From a virus, in IMG/VR virus record IMGVR_UViG_3300024505_000477, positions 1-49,013 of that record: 49,013 nucleotides of DNA; one strand, given 5' to 3'. Below are positions 7,858-15,027 of the stretch, in pieces (position 1 is the stretch's first letter; every line of letters starts with the position of its first letter). Made by a program: the position numbers and the translations under genes. The notes beneath the pieces were generated by a model. That model made no database searches, was not told the DNA's origin, and saw only the letters and a program-made list of their open reading frames with translations.

Positions 7858-8967
7858 TTACTTTTTAAAAATACTTGTTGCACCTGATTTAACATTTTCG
7901 GTGAACAATTTCTTTTTGTGTTCTTCAATTTTTCTTTCAAGTGCTTCTGCCAAAGGATTACCTGTGTTAACTTTGCCAGCGGCTTGCACCGAAGGCTGAG
8001 CAGGAGCCTTAGCTCTTGATTTTCTCGGAGCACGTTTCTTTGTCTGCATTGTAGGTTCAACTGCGGGTTCTTGTGTTGCAGCTGGCTGTTCCGGTGCTGG
8101 TTGTTGTTGCATATTAGGATTGTTTGGATTTGCTGTATGGGTTGTTGTTCCACCAACCTTTGATGTTGTTCCACCAGTTGAGCTTGTTCCAGTGCTTACT
8201 GCCGGATTTGGTTCGCCGGCTAAGTTTGCTGCCATTTGTCCAAATGCACCTCCGCCTGCTGCTGGTTTTTCTTGTGCTGCTGGTTGTGCGCCTAATTCTT
8301 TTTGTAGTCCTGCAAGGATTCGTTGTTTACCTTTTTTATCTAGTTTAGCAATCTTAGCTTTAACCTGTGCATAAGGCGTGCCTTGTTGAGCTTGATCTTG
8401 TCCTTGACCACCTGCTGCTTGACCTTGTGCGGGTTCCATAGTTGGTTCAATTCTTCCAGATGCATCAGGTTGTGCTGCTCCGCCTGCTGCTGGTTTTCCT
8501 TTTGCAGGTGCTGGTTGTCCGCTAGCGGCCGGTTGTTGGCCTCCTGCTTGACCTTGTGCGGGTTCTTCTTGATCTGTATCTTGCATTCCTGCTTTCTTGG
8601 CTGCATTAAGGAAAGGATTATTTTGACCAATCTTTCCTTTTTTCCACATATCTTGAGCAACTTGACGTTTAGTTATGCCTCCTTGACCACCTGCTGCTTG
8701 TTGACCACCGGCACCACCTGCTGCTTGTTGACCACCTGCTGCTTGACCTTGTGCGGGCTCTTCGTCATCTCCTGCACCTGCTACCGTACTTTTACCTGCG
8801 GCAAATCCTTTTTTAGCGGCTGCACCAAGTCCAGCTATACCACCTGCAACTGCGCCAACGCCTTTGGCAGCAGTTCCTACAGCTTTGCCAACTGCACTAC
8901 CAATTTTATTCATCAATGGGCCTTCGGCAAGTTCTTTATCTTCGGTTATGAATTCATTTAATCTCAT
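7858..8967 (-). CDS. Low-complexity Ala/Gly/Gln-rich probable virion protein
   Basis: 369 residues beginning MRLNEFITEDKELAEGPL, followed by a Gly/Ala helix-prone stretch (about 20-65) that could insert in a membrane. Next come repeats of EEPAQGQAGGQQ and similar segments, a KRQVAQDMWKKGKIGQNNPF segment, and near residues 197-226 the motif YAQVKAKIAKLDKKGKQRI. A closely related motif ends the neighbouring 505-aa protein. The C-terminus is basic and Pro/Ala-rich (KKRAPRKSRAKAPAQP), then a short helix. No enzyme motif is visible. It starts one base after the 505-aa gene, so the two are probably translated together. A structural or injected role is inferred; the exact function is unknown. Confidence 0.65.
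   Translation of the reverse strand: MRLNEFITEDKELAEGPLMNKIGSAVGKAVGTAAKGVGAVAGGIAGLGAAAKKGFAAGKSTVAGAGDDEEPAQGQAAGGQQAAGGAGGQQAAGGQGGITKRQVAQDMWKKGKIGQNNPFLNAAKKAGMQDTDQEEPAQGQAGGQQPAASGQPAPAKGKPAAGGAAQPDASGRIEPTMEPAQGQAAGGQGQDQAQQGTPYAQVKAKIAKLDKKGKQRILAGLQKELGAQPAAQEKPAAGGGAFGQMAANLAGEPNPAVSTGTSSTGGTTSKVGGTTTHTANPNNPNMQQQPAPEQPAATQEPAVEPTMQTKKRAPRKSRAKAPAQPSVQAAGKVNTGNPLAEALERKIEEHKKKLFTENVKSGATSIFKK
8683..8765 (-). repeat. Tandem in-gene repeat coding Gly/Gln/Ala
   Basis: Near-identical units of about 20 bases built on CACCTGCTGCTTGTTGACCA (plus strand) follow one another here. A related GCTTGACCTTGTGCGGG unit recurs at about 8410-8440, 8549-8566 and 8742-8758. They encode GGQQAAGG and EEPAQGQA. 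Such repeats can change length by slippage. Confidence 0.7.
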
Positions 8968-8968
8968 T

Positions 8969-10486
8969 TTAAGCAGTTCCTAATTGTTTTTGTAAGAAGC
9001 CCATGATACGCTTTTTACTTTTCTTATCTAACTTAGCTAACTCTGATTTAACTTCTGCATATAGTGTAGCTGTTTTTTTACCATTGGCGCCACCTTGGCC
9101 ACCTTGATCGGCACCGCCCTGACCGGGTGGTGGTAGTTTCATTTGACTATAAACTTGTGTAACAATACCTGCATCAATGCCCTGATCTTGTAAAAACTTT
9201 GCTAGTTCTTCTGAATCTGTAGGAGCACCTGCTTTTTGCCAAGCAGAATTTAACTTGTCTGCCGTGACCTGTGTGGTCATGTTATGACCTTTTGTCTTGG
9301 CCCAATCAACTGCTTTGCCTGCTCCAGCTTTAACCTTGTCCATAAAGCCAGCTTCTGATAACACACGATTAAACACTAGATATACTTGACCTTCACTTAA
9401 AGGTCTAGTTTGAATATAATAACTTTCTTGTTTTGGTTGTTTGCTGCCTGTACCAGCTGCAACTGCGCCTTGCGCAGCCGCGCCTAAGAATTTAAACACT
9501 TCTTTAGCACCTTCGGCAGCAGATTTTAACATTGCTCGCTTGTCTGCTGTGGCAGCAATCTGAGCAATATACTCTGGATTATTAAATTTATCATCAATCA
9601 TGCCCTGAAGAACTTGCCATACCTTGTCGCTTTGAGCATAATCTCCTGCTTGCCAAGCAGAAGTAGCATCCATGAATAACTCTTTAGCATCTGCAATATC
9701 TGCTGGTTGTCCTACTAGTCCTTTAATTTCAAAGTTAGCAGAACGTGATCCTAACTCTCCCCCAACTTCATCAAAGATTTGAGTCATGTTTAATCTTCTA
9801 GCACCAGGGAATAGATTATCTTTGATAATATCAACTCCGCCACTGAGTGCATCGCCAATAAGTTCAAAGGTCTTACCAGCAATAAAACCATAGGCTGCTG
9901 TTTTAATACCTTTGCCAATGGTAGTTGAAAGTTTTTCGCCTTTGATTAGTTCAGACGAATTACGAATAATAGCACCTGCAATAGCGCCACCTACTGGGCC
10001 ACCTGCAAGAGCTGCTAGAGTGGTAAGCACACCAATAATCGCTGCTGACTTACCTGGATTTTCTTTCATCCAAGTTCCCCATCCAGTTAGAGTTTTATCT
10101 AGCTCAGGAAACTTAGCACCAACTTTAGCCTTTAAATCTTCAAACTTTTGGTCCATGTTCTTAACAGGCGTAGTATCCTGTAGCCATTTACCAACTTTAT
10201 TAACTACTTCATCTGCTTTTTTAGCAACATCGATGCCTTTGCCCAGCATTGTTCTATTACCACCACCTGCACTTACACTTTGCTCTACAGATCCAAATAC
10301 CTGTTTAACCTGTTCAGGGCTTAGACTAGCTTCGATAAGAGGTAGCATTTCATTATAAATGCCTTCAACAATTCTGCGTTGTTCCTTATTAAGACCGTCA
10401 CAGCTTTCCTCTAATATTAATCGTGAGTTGTGCATATGTCTTTCGACAAGTAACTGATGATTTTCTAATAATGTTGATATTTTCAT
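8969..10486 (-). CDS. Probable virion protein with glycine-zipper segment and AWQKAG domain
   Basis: 505 residues. The N-terminal 110 residues are helical (MKISTLLENHQLLVERHMHN). A hydrophobic Gly/Ala segment (IIGVLTTLAALAGGPVGGAI and on, about 150-215) looks able to enter a membrane. A helical domain near 400-450 contains AWQKAGAPTDSEELAKFLQD. After a Gly/Gln linker the last 30 residues (YAEVKSELAKLDKKSKKRIM) match the motif in the middle of the adjacent 369-aa protein. I recall similar AWxKAG domains in structural proteins of marine T4-like phages but cannot name a function. An AATAAATA late-promoter-like box lies 26 bases upstream, consistent with late expression. Injection or structural role is inferred. 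Confidence 0.6.
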   Translation of the reverse strand: MKISTLLENHQLLVERHMHNSRLILEESCDGLNKEQRRIVEGIYNEMLPLIEASLSPEQVKQVFGSVEQSVSAGGGNRTMLGKGIDVAKKADEVVNKVGKWLQDTTPVKNMDQKFEDLKAKVGAKFPELDKTLTGWGTWMKENPGKSAAIIGVLTTLAALAGGPVGGAIAGAIIRNSSELIKGEKLSTTIGKGIKTAAYGFIAGKTFELIGDALSGGVDIIKDNLFPGARRLNMTQIFDEVGGELGSRSANFEIKGLVGQPADIADAKELFMDATSAWQAGDYAQSDKVWQVLQGMIDDKFNNPEYIAQIAATADKRAMLKSAAEGAKEVFKFLGAAAQGAVAAGTGSKQPKQESYYIQTRPLSEGQVYLVFNRVLSEAGFMDKVKAGAGKAVDWAKTKGHNMTTQVTADKLNSAWQKAGAPTDSEELAKFLQDQGIDAGIVTQVYSQMKLPPPGQGGADQGGQGGANGKKTATLYAEVKSELAKLDKKSKKRIMGFLQKQLGTA

Positions 10487-10512
10487 AAAAGACTCAAAAT
10501 TGATATACTACT

Positions 10513-10520
10513 TATTTATT
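10513..10520 (-). promoter_or_regulatory. Late promoter, AATAAATA, for the 505-aa protein gene
   Basis: The minus-strand octamer AATAAATA is 26 bases from the ATG at 10486. It is the same octamer as before 15951 and 38816. It follows directly after the hairpin at 10524-10543. Confidence 0.5.
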
Positions 10521-10523
10521 GAA

Positions 10524-10543
10524 AAGCGAGCTAACGCTCGCTT
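10524..10543 (-). terminator. Perfect 8-bp hairpin with short T-run, possible terminator of the upstream operon
   Basis: AAGCGAGC and GCTCGCTT flank a four-base loop, and on the minus strand the right arm runs into TTTTC. It lies downstream of the gp55-gp47-gp46-GIY-YIG operon and just before a late promoter, a sensible place for termination. The T-run is short, so this is tentative. Confidence 0.35.
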
Positions 10544-10580
10544 GCTTTATCGCTTCGCTCAAAGCACTTTTCTTTTTTTT
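10543..10580 (+). terminator. Possible plus-strand terminator (TGCTTT/AAAGCA stem and T-tract)
   Basis: TGCTTT 10543-10548 pairs with AAAGCA 10561-10566, with an inner GC-TTC-GC mini-stem, and the plus strand continues CTTTTCTTTTTTTT to 10580. The nearest plus-strand gene ends at 7857, so the transcript it would stop is unclear. Confidence 0.3.
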
Positions 10581-10610
10581 AATTATTTCAAAGATGCAGT
10601 TGAAATATAT

Positions 10611-10712
10611 TTTGCGCGAAGCGCAAATTTAGCATTATCCAGATCGTTTCAGTCACACTTTGCCCGTTGCCGGGCAAAGAAAAAACATTATCCGAGTCGA
10701 ACCATGTCACAC
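10611..10712 (-). repeat. Two tandem 'box plus hairpin' units
   Basis: Read on the minus strand, unit A has a box of form GTGTGAC-N12-GGATAATG (10712-10686), a T-rich spacer, then a perfect 9-bp hairpin CTTTGCCCG/CGGGCAAAG (10679-10658). Unit B has GTGTGAC-N11-GGATAATG (10658-10633), a short spacer, then a perfect 7-bp hairpin TTTGCGC/GCGCAAA (10627-10611). Box ends and hairpin outer arms (TTTGC...GCAAA) are conserved while loop and inner bases differ with pairing kept. Confidence 0.7.
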
Positions 10713-10997
10713 AGCAGTAGAGCGTTACAGAGGCGGTTGTCCGGTACCTCGAGCTCCGTCTTTACACAACGGCGGTATACATTAATCTGCTATCACTAAT
10801 GTACACGTGGGGTTTTTCTCCCCTCATTTTACCTTTACATATCCTTTTCAAACAACTAAATCGCAGGTTTTAAGCGATCTTCATCCATAAATGGGTAGTA
10901 GTTGAGTACCATTGCGGCATGGAATTCCGTCCCTGCGACCACGATTGACCAGGTTTAGAGCGCATGAAGTTAAGGCCTGCGCTAGCCAAAAACCGCT

Positions 10998-11432
10998 TTA
11001 TTTTGCCTTTTTATGTTCTTCTAGGCGTTGCCTTAGTATGTTTGAACCGCCTACTCTGACGTTTATAATGCCATTATAATATTCGTCAGTTTCTAAAACT
11101 CTGCGTTCAAACTGCTCTCTTGCCTCTAAATAGGACATTTCTGCCTTGGATTTGCAAAGATAAAGTATTTCTCTAGTGAAGTTTCCGGGACCTAATGCTT
11201 GGACGTCTGCGTTTAACCTATCAGAAGAACCCCAGTAATCGCGCCAATCGCTTTCAACTACGGATCTACGTTTAAGTTTTTTGCCTTTGAGTGGTGGTTT
11301 AGTACGTTTAAATTGTGCTAATTTCTTGCCTATGTACTTCTGCCCGGTTTGTGTGTTCGTGATGAGATAAACAAAGCCAATATAGCCTTCTGGTATTTCG
11401 TTTATTGGTTGATTTTGATACGTCCATTGCAC
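10998..11432 (-). CDS. GIY-YIG nuclease-like protein
   Basis: 144 residues. The GIY-YIG signature is read as GFVYLITNTQTGQKYIGKK at residues 19-37, followed by a basic stretch (KRTKPPLKGKKLKRRSV), DWRDYWGSS, and a later EAREQFERRVL helix holding the likely metal-binding Glu. GIY-YIG proteins cut DNA; T4-like phages carry both homing endonucleases of this type and unplaced relatives. The start is GTG at 11432, directly after the TGA of the upstream 76-aa gene; the ATG at 11427 is out of frame. It is the last gene of the gp55-gp46 operon and borders the hairpin-rich region. Whether it is a homing enzyme or a phage repair or defence nuclease cannot be told. Confidence 0.75.
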   Translation of the reverse strand: MQWTYQNQPINEIPEGYIGFVYLITNTQTGQKYIGKKLAQFKRTKPPLKGKKLKRRSVVESDWRDYWGSSDRLNADVQALGPGNFTREILYLCKSKAEMSYLEAREQFERRVLETDEYYNGIINVRVGGSNILRQRLEEHKKAK

Positions 11433-11663
11433 TCACTTAGTTATTTTAGGCGGTCTTCCAACCATGCCTTTTCTGGCTAACTTTCGTTGTTCGCGTTTTT
11501 CTTGTATCTCAACTCGCCTTTTTGATGCCTCGTTGCGTATTTCTGATAGCCAATATCGTGCCTTAATGCCTGCTTCATCTGAGCCTTTGTATTCAAATCG
11601 TTCTTGCCACTTAAAATATTCCTGAAAAGCAGCAATCATACGATCGTGCGATTCTGTTGTCAT
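11433..11663 (-). CDS. Small basic conserved protein with GRPPK tail
   Basis: 76 residues: an N-terminal helix (MTTESHDRMIAAFQEYFKWQ), a second helix (EAGIKARYWLSEIRNEASKR) and a strongly basic C-terminus (QRKLARKGMVGRPPKITK) with an AT-hook-like GRPPK. This suggests nucleic-acid binding; I do not recognise a named family. Start ATG overlaps the stop of the 2OG oxygenase gene (ATGA), so translation is probably coupled. Confidence 0.65.
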   Translation of the reverse strand: MTTESHDRMIAAFQEYFKWQERFEYKGSDEAGIKARYWLSEIRNEASKRRVEIQEKREQRKLARKGMVGRPPKITK

Positions 11664-12214
11664 AACAAAGGAGGGCCTTCAAAGAATTGAATAAGTGTTT
11701 TTCTAGTGCCTTTGGTTACTGGATCAACTTTATGAGGAACCCAGCTAGGAAAAACTAACAATGTTCCTGGCAATCTAAATTCTTCAATTACATGAGGACC
11801 GTTGAAAAATAAACTTATATCACCGCCCTCATACGGTTCGTCAGATAAGTTTAGTAATGCTGTTAATTTAATATCCTTAATACCATCTCTTCTCCCGTCG
11901 GTGTGCCAATCATATTCGCCGTTGGTTTTAGAATCGTAGGTATTGTAACTTAATATTGACTCGTACCCAATTGCGTCAAGATGAAATCTAAAAGCAAGGT
12001 TGTTAATAACACCAATTGATTCATAAAATTTTTCTAATTCGGGGGATATAAATTTTCTGTTGATAAATTTTACATCGGCAGTTTTAGTTGCTCCATCTGC
12101 AGGAACATCTTTTACAGAATCGTCTCTATTATAATGTAATAGAATTAAAGTCCTGAGTTCTTCACACATTTCTGGTGTATAAAGTTCTTTAACATAATAA
12201 AAGTCATAAATCAT
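11660..12214 (-). CDS. 2-oxoglutarate/Fe(II)-dependent oxygenase (prolyl-4-hydroxylase-like)
   Basis: 184 residues. The iron-binding triad is visible as H104 and D106 in DWHTDGR and H161 in PSWVPHKVDP, with R171 (TRKTL) placed to bind 2-oxoglutarate. The sequence around GTLLVFPSWVPHKV is the usual core strand of this family. These enzymes hydroxylate proteins or nucleotides with O2 and 2-oxoglutarate, and relatives are common in marine T4-like phages; the substrate is not predictable here. It overlaps gp46 by four bases (ATGA) upstream and the 76-aa gene downstream, so it is co-expressed with the recombination nuclease. Confidence 0.85.
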   Translation of the reverse strand: MIYDFYYVKELYTPEMCEELRTLILLHYNRDDSVKDVPADGATKTADVKFINRKFISPELEKFYESIGVINNLAFRFHLDAIGYESILSYNTYDSKTNGEYDWHTDGRRDGIKDIKLTALLNLSDEPYEGGDISLFFNGPHVIEEFRLPGTLLVFPSWVPHKVDPVTKGTRKTLIQFFEGPPLL

Positions 12215-13989
12215 TCTATAATCTCCACATCGTTGCTGTAACTGGTAAATCCGTTTTCTTTAATAACTTTTAACACATGATTTACTCGATTTGTTAGATC
12301 ATCTCTGTGAGAAATTAAGAAAACATTTTTATTTCTTTCTCTAGTCATCTTCTTAAGTACCGCAATACTTGATTCTACTCCGCTGGCATCCATGCCGCTG
12401 TCTACAAGCTCATCAATAAACAACAGGTTGATAGGATGATAAAGATTTTCCCACACATCTCGGAACGCCCAAGATAGAGATAAAATCAATCTGTTGCGTT
12501 CACCTCGACTTAAATTATCAAAATCTAGGTCCTGGCCTAATTGAGTAATAATAACACTAAGATCATTTTGAAATTCTACAATATGAGGCAATCCTATTCT
12601 ATCTAGATAATGAGTTAATCGTTGATTTAAGAATGCTAAGTTTTGATCGATAATACGTTTACGTACAAAACTATCTTTATTTGTTAAAAGTTTATGTAAA
12701 AACTCCTGATGATCTTTAACTCTTACAAGTTCGTTTAGGTTATTCCAGTCAATTTCTTGAACAGCAGTATTTTTTAATTCTAAGATTTGATCATCATAAG
12801 GGTTTTCTTCTGCTTCTTTAATAGTAGCATCTCTTTCTAACCCATCTAATGTGTTTTTATGATTAAGTGCTTCTTCTAAATTGTCATAAGTTACTTTTGG
12901 ACAAGCAGTTAGCTCACCTAATAATGCCATTGCTTCGTTAAGAGTTGATAGTTCTTCTAAGTGTTCGTTAATAGAACCTTTACTTTCTTCAACTTGTTGA
13001 GCTTTTGCTACAAGCATTTCTTCATGTTTGTCATCATGTAACTCTTGACCACAAGCATGGCATTTATGATCTGCAAGACTAATAAGCTCTTTTTCTAATT
13101 TAGAAAGGACTTTTTGTTCTTTTTCTAATGCCGCTGTTTGTTTAGCAATTAAAGAATTAAGGTTATCTTTTTCTTTTTTGTTTTTATTCCATTCAACTAA
13201 TGCTCGTTGATTTGATATTTCTTCTTCAATGTCAATTTGCATTAAACGATCAATACTTTTAAGTATATTTTCAAGAGAGGACTCTTTTTGATCGTTCCAC
13301 ATTTTTTGTTTACGCTCTAACGCTTCAATGCTTTGTTGAATGCGTTCATTACTAGCTTTAATTGTTTCTATTTTAGTATTTTCTGAAGTAATAGCATCTT
13401 TTGTTTGTTTGATTTGTTCTTTTAAATTTTCTGCTTTTTCTGATAAAAGTGTAATACCTAGTAATTGTTCAATAACGCTTCTTTGATCAGCAGCCTTCAT
13501 TGATAAGAACGGTTCAGTATAAGTGTTCAACGCTAAAATGTGTTTAAACATTTCGTGACTCATACCAAATACATCTTCAATTGCTTTTTGTGTTTCTCGA
13601 CTATCGCCTTGAGATTCGTCAAGGTCCTGTAATTCTTGTTCTTGACCGTTAATGCTAAATTTTAACAAGTTTGGTTTTCTACCACGTTCAATGTGATATT
13701 CAACGCCGTGTTTTTCAAAACTAATTGTGACTAACATTCCCTTTTGATTAATCTTGTTGATAAGGTTGTCACGTTTAATATTAGTCAGGGCTTGACCGTA
13801 GATCGCATAACTCAAGCCATTGATGATAGTTGTTTTGCCCGTACCGTTGCGAGCCCCAGAATCATCACCTCCTAGATCTAGATTTTCACCTAAGACTAGA
13901 GTTAATTGACCACGGTCAAAATCGATGGCTTGAGTTTGATTACCCACGCTCATGAAATTTCTTACGGTTAGATTCTTAATTTTAATCAT
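12211..13989 (-). CDS. 46: Recombination endonuclease subunit gp46 (Rad50/SbcC-like ATPase)
   Basis: 592 residues; T4 gp46 is about 560. The N-terminus has Walker A GARNGTGKTT near residue 50. A long coiled coil (about 180-430) is broken by a CHAC zinc hook near residues 310-315. The C-terminal lobe has the ABC signature NLSRGERNRLILSLSWAF (about 487-505) and Walker B LLFIDEL near 521, then an LISHRDD H-loop. With gp47 it forms the Mre11/Rad50-type complex that resects DNA ends for recombination-dependent replication. Its start overlaps the gp47 stop by four bases. Confidence 0.95.
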   Translation of the reverse strand: MIKIKNLTVRNFMSVGNQTQAIDFDRGQLTLVLGENLDLGGDDSGARNGTGKTTIINGLSYAIYGQALTNIKRDNLINKINQKGMLVTISFEKHGVEYHIERGRKPNLLKFSINGQEQELQDLDESQGDSRETQKAIEDVFGMSHEMFKHILALNTYTEPFLSMKAADQRSVIEQLLGITLLSEKAENLKEQIKQTKDAITSENTKIETIKASNERIQQSIEALERKQKMWNDQKESSLENILKSIDRLMQIDIEEEISNQRALVEWNKNKKEKDNLNSLIAKQTAALEKEQKVLSKLEKELISLADHKCHACGQELHDDKHEEMLVAKAQQVEESKGSINEHLEELSTLNEAMALLGELTACPKVTYDNLEEALNHKNTLDGLERDATIKEAEENPYDDQILELKNTAVQEIDWNNLNELVRVKDHQEFLHKLLTNKDSFVRKRIIDQNLAFLNQRLTHYLDRIGLPHIVEFQNDLSVIITQLGQDLDFDNLSRGERNRLILSLSWAFRDVWENLYHPINLLFIDELVDSGMDASGVESSIAVLKKMTRERNKNVFLISHRDDLTNRVNHVLKVIKENGFTSYSNDVEIIE

Positions 13990-14996
13990 AGTTCTTTATA
14001 AATCTCTAATAGGAGTCCTTTATCGTATGTGTCGCTTTCAATAGCATTGATTTGATTGATAACAATGGTATCAACACTTTCAAATTCAATATCGATAGGC
14101 GAAGCACTCGATTCAACTTCTACCTTTTCTGGAATAAGCATTAATTCTCGCAAATCGTATTGCGGCATGAATTGCTCTTTAATGAAATTTGCTTCTTCAA
14201 ATGTAATAGGTAAGTCAATAGTAACACGACAATGCATTTTTGGTCTTAACAATGCGTCGGGAGTATCAATTATTTGACTTAGCTTGTAGGTACGATATAC
14301 TGGTTGATTAGCCCAAGTTTTGTATTGGGGTTTGCCTCCCCACTCTAATAACATCATACCTCGATCGTCATCACCTGCATCGGCGTAATTGTGCGGAAAT
14401 GCATTACCAATATACACTATGTTTCCTGTAGCTTGGCGTTTGTGAAAATGCCCGCTAAACACATAATCTTGATTTACAAAATGGTTTCTTTGCAACTGGC
14501 CATGATCGGGCATTTGAATCATAGCATTCATGTAGAAGCTTGGTAATTCTAAATGTCCAAAAATATATTTGCTTTTAATTTTTGGAATATCTTTCCATTC
14601 GTCTCCTACTAACCAAGGGAGTATTGTTACATTTCCATCTGTAAAGGGTTCTTTAATAGGAGTTACATTTGGAAACAATCGCATAAATTCAATTGAATTG
14701 ATTTCTCGTTTGTCTTTATAAAACAAATCGTGATTGCCTAAAATAAAATAGACTTTTTCAAAAGATGCGTTTAATCGTTCTAGGTTAGACACCGTATAAT
14801 TCATAGTGCTAACATCTGTAGTTGATCGATTGTGATGCCAGTCGCCTAAGAAGATGCAAGTTTCTGCACCTTCTTCTTTAGCAGTATCACAAAACCATTT
14901 AACAAATTCTTCACAATCAATGTTGTGAGTTCTGCTTCCTGATTTTAATCCAAAGTGTATATCCGTAAAACATGCGGCTTTTTTAAATAGATTCAT
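13986..14996 (-). CDS. 47: Recombination endonuclease subunit gp47 (Mre11/SbcD-like nuclease)
   Basis: 336 residues, the same size class as T4 gp47. The calcineurin-type metallophosphoesterase motifs appear in order: CFTDIHFG (D and H near residues 11-14), IFLGDWHHNR, ILGNHDLFY, then IFGHLEL and VFSGHFHKRQ. These ligate two metals, usually Mn. It is the nuclease partner of gp46, whose start overlaps its stop. The upstream gene is gp55, 31 bases away. Confidence 0.95.
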   Translation of the reverse strand: MNLFKKAACFTDIHFGLKSGSRTHNIDCEEFVKWFCDTAKEEGAETCIFLGDWHHNRSTTDVSTMNYTVSNLERLNASFEKVYFILGNHDLFYKDKREINSIEFMRLFPNVTPIKEPFTDGNVTILPWLVGDEWKDIPKIKSKYIFGHLELPSFYMNAMIQMPDHGQLQRNHFVNQDYVFSGHFHKRQATGNIVYIGNAFPHNYADAGDDDRGMMLLEWGGKPQYKTWANQPVYRTYKLSQIIDTPDALLRPKMHCRVTIDLPITFEEANFIKEQFMPQYDLRELMLIPEKVEVESSASPIDIEFESVDTIVINQINAIESDTYDKGLLLEIYKEL

Positions 14997-15027
14997 ATGA
15001 CGAGTTTAATATAATTTTTATTAAAGG

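Larger units (their letters stand above)
10487..10997. other. 511-base gene-poor, hairpin-rich intergenic region
   Basis: No convincing gene was found on either strand. Part of it (about 10660-10780) looks richer in G+C than its surroundings. Visible inverted repeats are 10524-10543, 10543-10566, 10611-10627, 10658-10679, TACATTA/TAATGTA at 10778-10803, GGGG/CCCC at about 10808-10823, ATCGC/GCGAT at 10860-10878 and GCGCA/TGCGC at 10960-10982. Three overlapping six-base palindromes (GGTACC, CTCGAG, GAGCTC) lie at 10743-10756. It separates the gp55-46 operon from the two virion-like genes. It could be a structured leader, an ncRNA, a replication or packaging element, or remains of a lost gene. 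Confidence 0.6.

Noticed and set aside
8383-8961. Plus-strand frame of 192 codons opposite the 369-aa gene, rich in Cys and Leu
   Set aside because: Produced by the reverse complement of Gly/Gln/Ala repeats. Composition is not protein-like and no ribosome site is seen.
10686-10712. tRNA-like GGTTCGACTC on the minus strand, as in a T-loop
   Set aside because: The five bases on either side do not pair as a T-stem and no acceptor stem or cloverleaf can be drawn. The sequence is explained better as part of the repeated box.
10743-10756. Overlapping GGTACC, CTCGAG and GAGCTC sites that look like a cloning polylinker
   Set aside because: Only 14 bases, with natural-looking flanks and no vector sequence; chance within a GC-rich patch is enough. 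Kept only as a note on composition.
10500-10799. Plus-strand frame of 99 codons in the hairpin-rich region
   Set aside because: No ribosome site, composition follows the inverted repeats, no recognisable domain, and it would run against all neighbouring genes.
10856-10942. Minus-strand reading frame of 28 codons starting GTG and ending YYPFMDEDRLKPAI
   Set aside because: Protein-like in feel but very short, with no ribosome site and no recognised family. Not enough to call a gene.
10998-11432. GIY-YIG gene as part of a group I intron
   Set aside because: The neighbouring genes are intact and no split gene flanks it. I could not draw the conserved intron core, so only a free-standing nuclease is supported.
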